DNA of 64,000 nucleotides from Laguncularia racemosa (lineage: Eukaryota > Streptophyta > Magnoliopsida > Myrtales > Combretaceae), in the NCBI GenBank assembly GCA_037954665.1, contig JBBMOL010000090.1:1488001-1552000 (forward strand), in the 5' to 3' direction. Position numbers and translations under genes: made by a program. Each line of letters starts with the position of its first letter. Position 1 is the stretch's first letter. The notes under the pieces were generated by a model, which saw only the letters and a program-made list of their open reading frames with translations, was not told the origin of the DNA and did not search any database. Of the stretch, positions 62,901 to 64,000 are shown piece by piece.

Positions 62901-63115
62901 ATTTTGGATGGGGAAAGGCGGATTATGGCGGGGTTGCTAAAGCCAGGGTTTCCAGTTTCTATGTACCTTACAGAAATCGTAAGGGAGAAGAAGGCATTGT
63001 GGTGCCAGTTTGTTTACCTTCGTCAGCCATGGAAAGATTTGTTCAAGAGCTTGATAGAATGATTAAGGGTCAAGTTGATTCAAGCCAGAAACGAAGTATT
63101 TTATCTAAATTGTGA
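59907..63115 (+). CDS. BAHD alcohol acyltransferase gene C (complete, two exons; HXXXD Asp missing)
   Basis: Exon 1 is 59907-60359 (donor CAG|GTAAGAT) and exon 2 is 62204-63115 (acceptor GACAG|GTC), phase 0, giving 454 residues. The start is MAQPNPLVFTVHRRKPEL, aligned with gene B's start. It keeps YYYPFAGRLREW, GVIFIEADADVTL and DFGWG (384-388), but the catalytic motif reads HTMCG: His168 is present and the usual Asp172 is Gly (62252-62266). About six residues of the glycine-rich loop after DFGWG are missing (GGVAKARVSSFY against GGAAKGGVGAIPGVASFY in gene B). There are no stops, frameshifts or splice damage, so it is probably expressed, but its activity may be weak, altered or absent. It is diverged from A and B and its flanks do not align with theirs, so it is an older duplicate of the cluster. 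Confidence 0.93.
60360..62203 (+). other. intron of gene C
   Basis: 1844 bp, GT-AG, AT-rich, with A-rich runs. A short direct repeat containing GGGATAAAGCCACAT occurs at about 60815-60850 and 60902-60932. No transposon ends are recognised. Confidence 0.88.
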
Positions 63116-64000
63116 TTTGTTTTGACAATTTGAGCAAATAGGATTAAGCAACAATATTTGTTAACCTTGGATTTTAGATAGATTCTAGAATGAGATATTA
63201 GATGTTCCACAGGAAGTTCCAAATTCTATATTTTTCGATCTTGATTGAAAAAATTAGGACATTACTTATATTATAACTATATATCACGATTTATACCAAT
63301 ATTTTACAAGCTTCAAGTTTTGGGGAAGATATATTTTGTTTCTTACAATGAAGAGACAACCTCTATTGCTAAAACATTTCAATGGTGCATTTTGTATTGA
63401 AATGAAGGATCTCACTCAACATTATGTATTTTAAGTTTGATATATTTTGTATCTATTTGTTGAATTTTTTTTCCTAATAATCTATCTTTATTGGACTTCG
63501 TTAATTTGCATATATTACAATTGGAGATGTAATTTATATTTGGCGAATTTAGGTTCCATAATTTTATGTTATAATTCTTGGACATAAATAATTGTATAAT
63601 CAATTTTACTTTATTTATTGAAATCAAGAATTTTAGATTCATTCGGCTTCAAGGTTTTTAAGTTTGATGTACTCTGTTATGCGTTTTGCTTCTTATCGAA
63701 CTTCATTAATCCATTTATTCGCAAGAGTCGTAACATTAGAACACAAACCCAACATTCCCCAAACATAAGTAACAAATCCTTTGTAATGTAGCAATAATAT
63801 TGAAGTCCGATAAGAAATAAGTTATTCTAGGCTGTGTTTTAAGAGGTTTGGCCCACCCCAGCAACATGTCTCTATTTATGCATGAATCAGCTGTACAAGC
63901 ATAGTGGGTTATGTTGGATGAGCCCGTTTTACACAAAAAATAAAATAAAATAAAAAAAAGTTAAAATTAAAATTTTTAACCCATTTAAAAAGCGTATGAA
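63116..64000. other. 3' flank of gene C
   Basis: AT-rich presumed 3' untranslated and intergenic DNA. It does not align with the flanks of genes A and B. No further gene is seen before the window ends. Confidence 0.5.

Noticed and set aside
59907..63115. Gene C as a plain pseudogene
   Set aside because: Despite the changed motif, both exons are open, the splice sites are good and the length is normal, so I kept it as a coding gene with doubtful activity.

Overview
This window reads as nuclear DNA of a eudicot plant. It is AT-rich and contains three split genes of the BAHD acyltransferase family with GT-AG introns, embedded in nested plant retrotransposons (Ty3/gypsy and Ty1/copia) plus a CACTA transposon. 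The proteins belong to the alcohol acyltransferase group (benzyl alcohol O-benzoyltransferase / methanol O-anthraniloyltransferase-like), but the species cannot be fixed from the sequence.

The three genes all lie on the + strand. Gene A (175-1104) is only the second exon; its first exon lies left of the window. Gene B (24020-27637) is complete: a 150-codon exon 1, a 2238-bp phase-0 intron and a 309-codon exon 2. Gene C (59907-63115) is complete with the same architecture (151 + 303 codons). B is the canonical member (HTMSD and DFGWG). A has EFGWG in place of DFGWG. C has lost the Asp of the HXXXD motif (HTMCG) and about six residues just after DFGWG. A and B are a recent segmental duplication: their 3' flanks remain alignable for kilobases, while C is older and its flanks do not align.

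The spacers are mostly transposon. 6084-20608 is a 14.5-kb Tat/Retand-like gypsy element (minus strand, target duplication GTAAT), itself carrying a copia LTR fragment and a second gypsy element. The region downstream of gene B was split by an insertion at 29361-38368, and the matching flank of gene A serves as the empty site. Inside that insertion sit a non-autonomous CACTA element (31155-33001, duplication TAT) and an internally deleted gypsy element (34504-37583, duplication TTATG). Next comes a copia element truncated in its reverse transcriptase (38448 to about 44249), interrupted by a solo LTR (39441-40135, duplication TTTCT). 45941-57450 is a chromodomain-type gypsy element (minus strand, duplication ATTAA) whose right LTR carries another solo LTR (53590-55464, duplication TAGTC). 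All retroelement reading frames appear decayed.

Functionally, only the acyltransferases look like working host genes. They would be cytosolic enzymes joining acyl-CoAs to alcohols, giving volatile or defence esters. The most interesting points are the diverging active-site motifs in the three tandem copies, the paralogue-supported order of insertions, and dense arrays of short palindromes in the chromovirus LTRs. I found no clearly new biological system.
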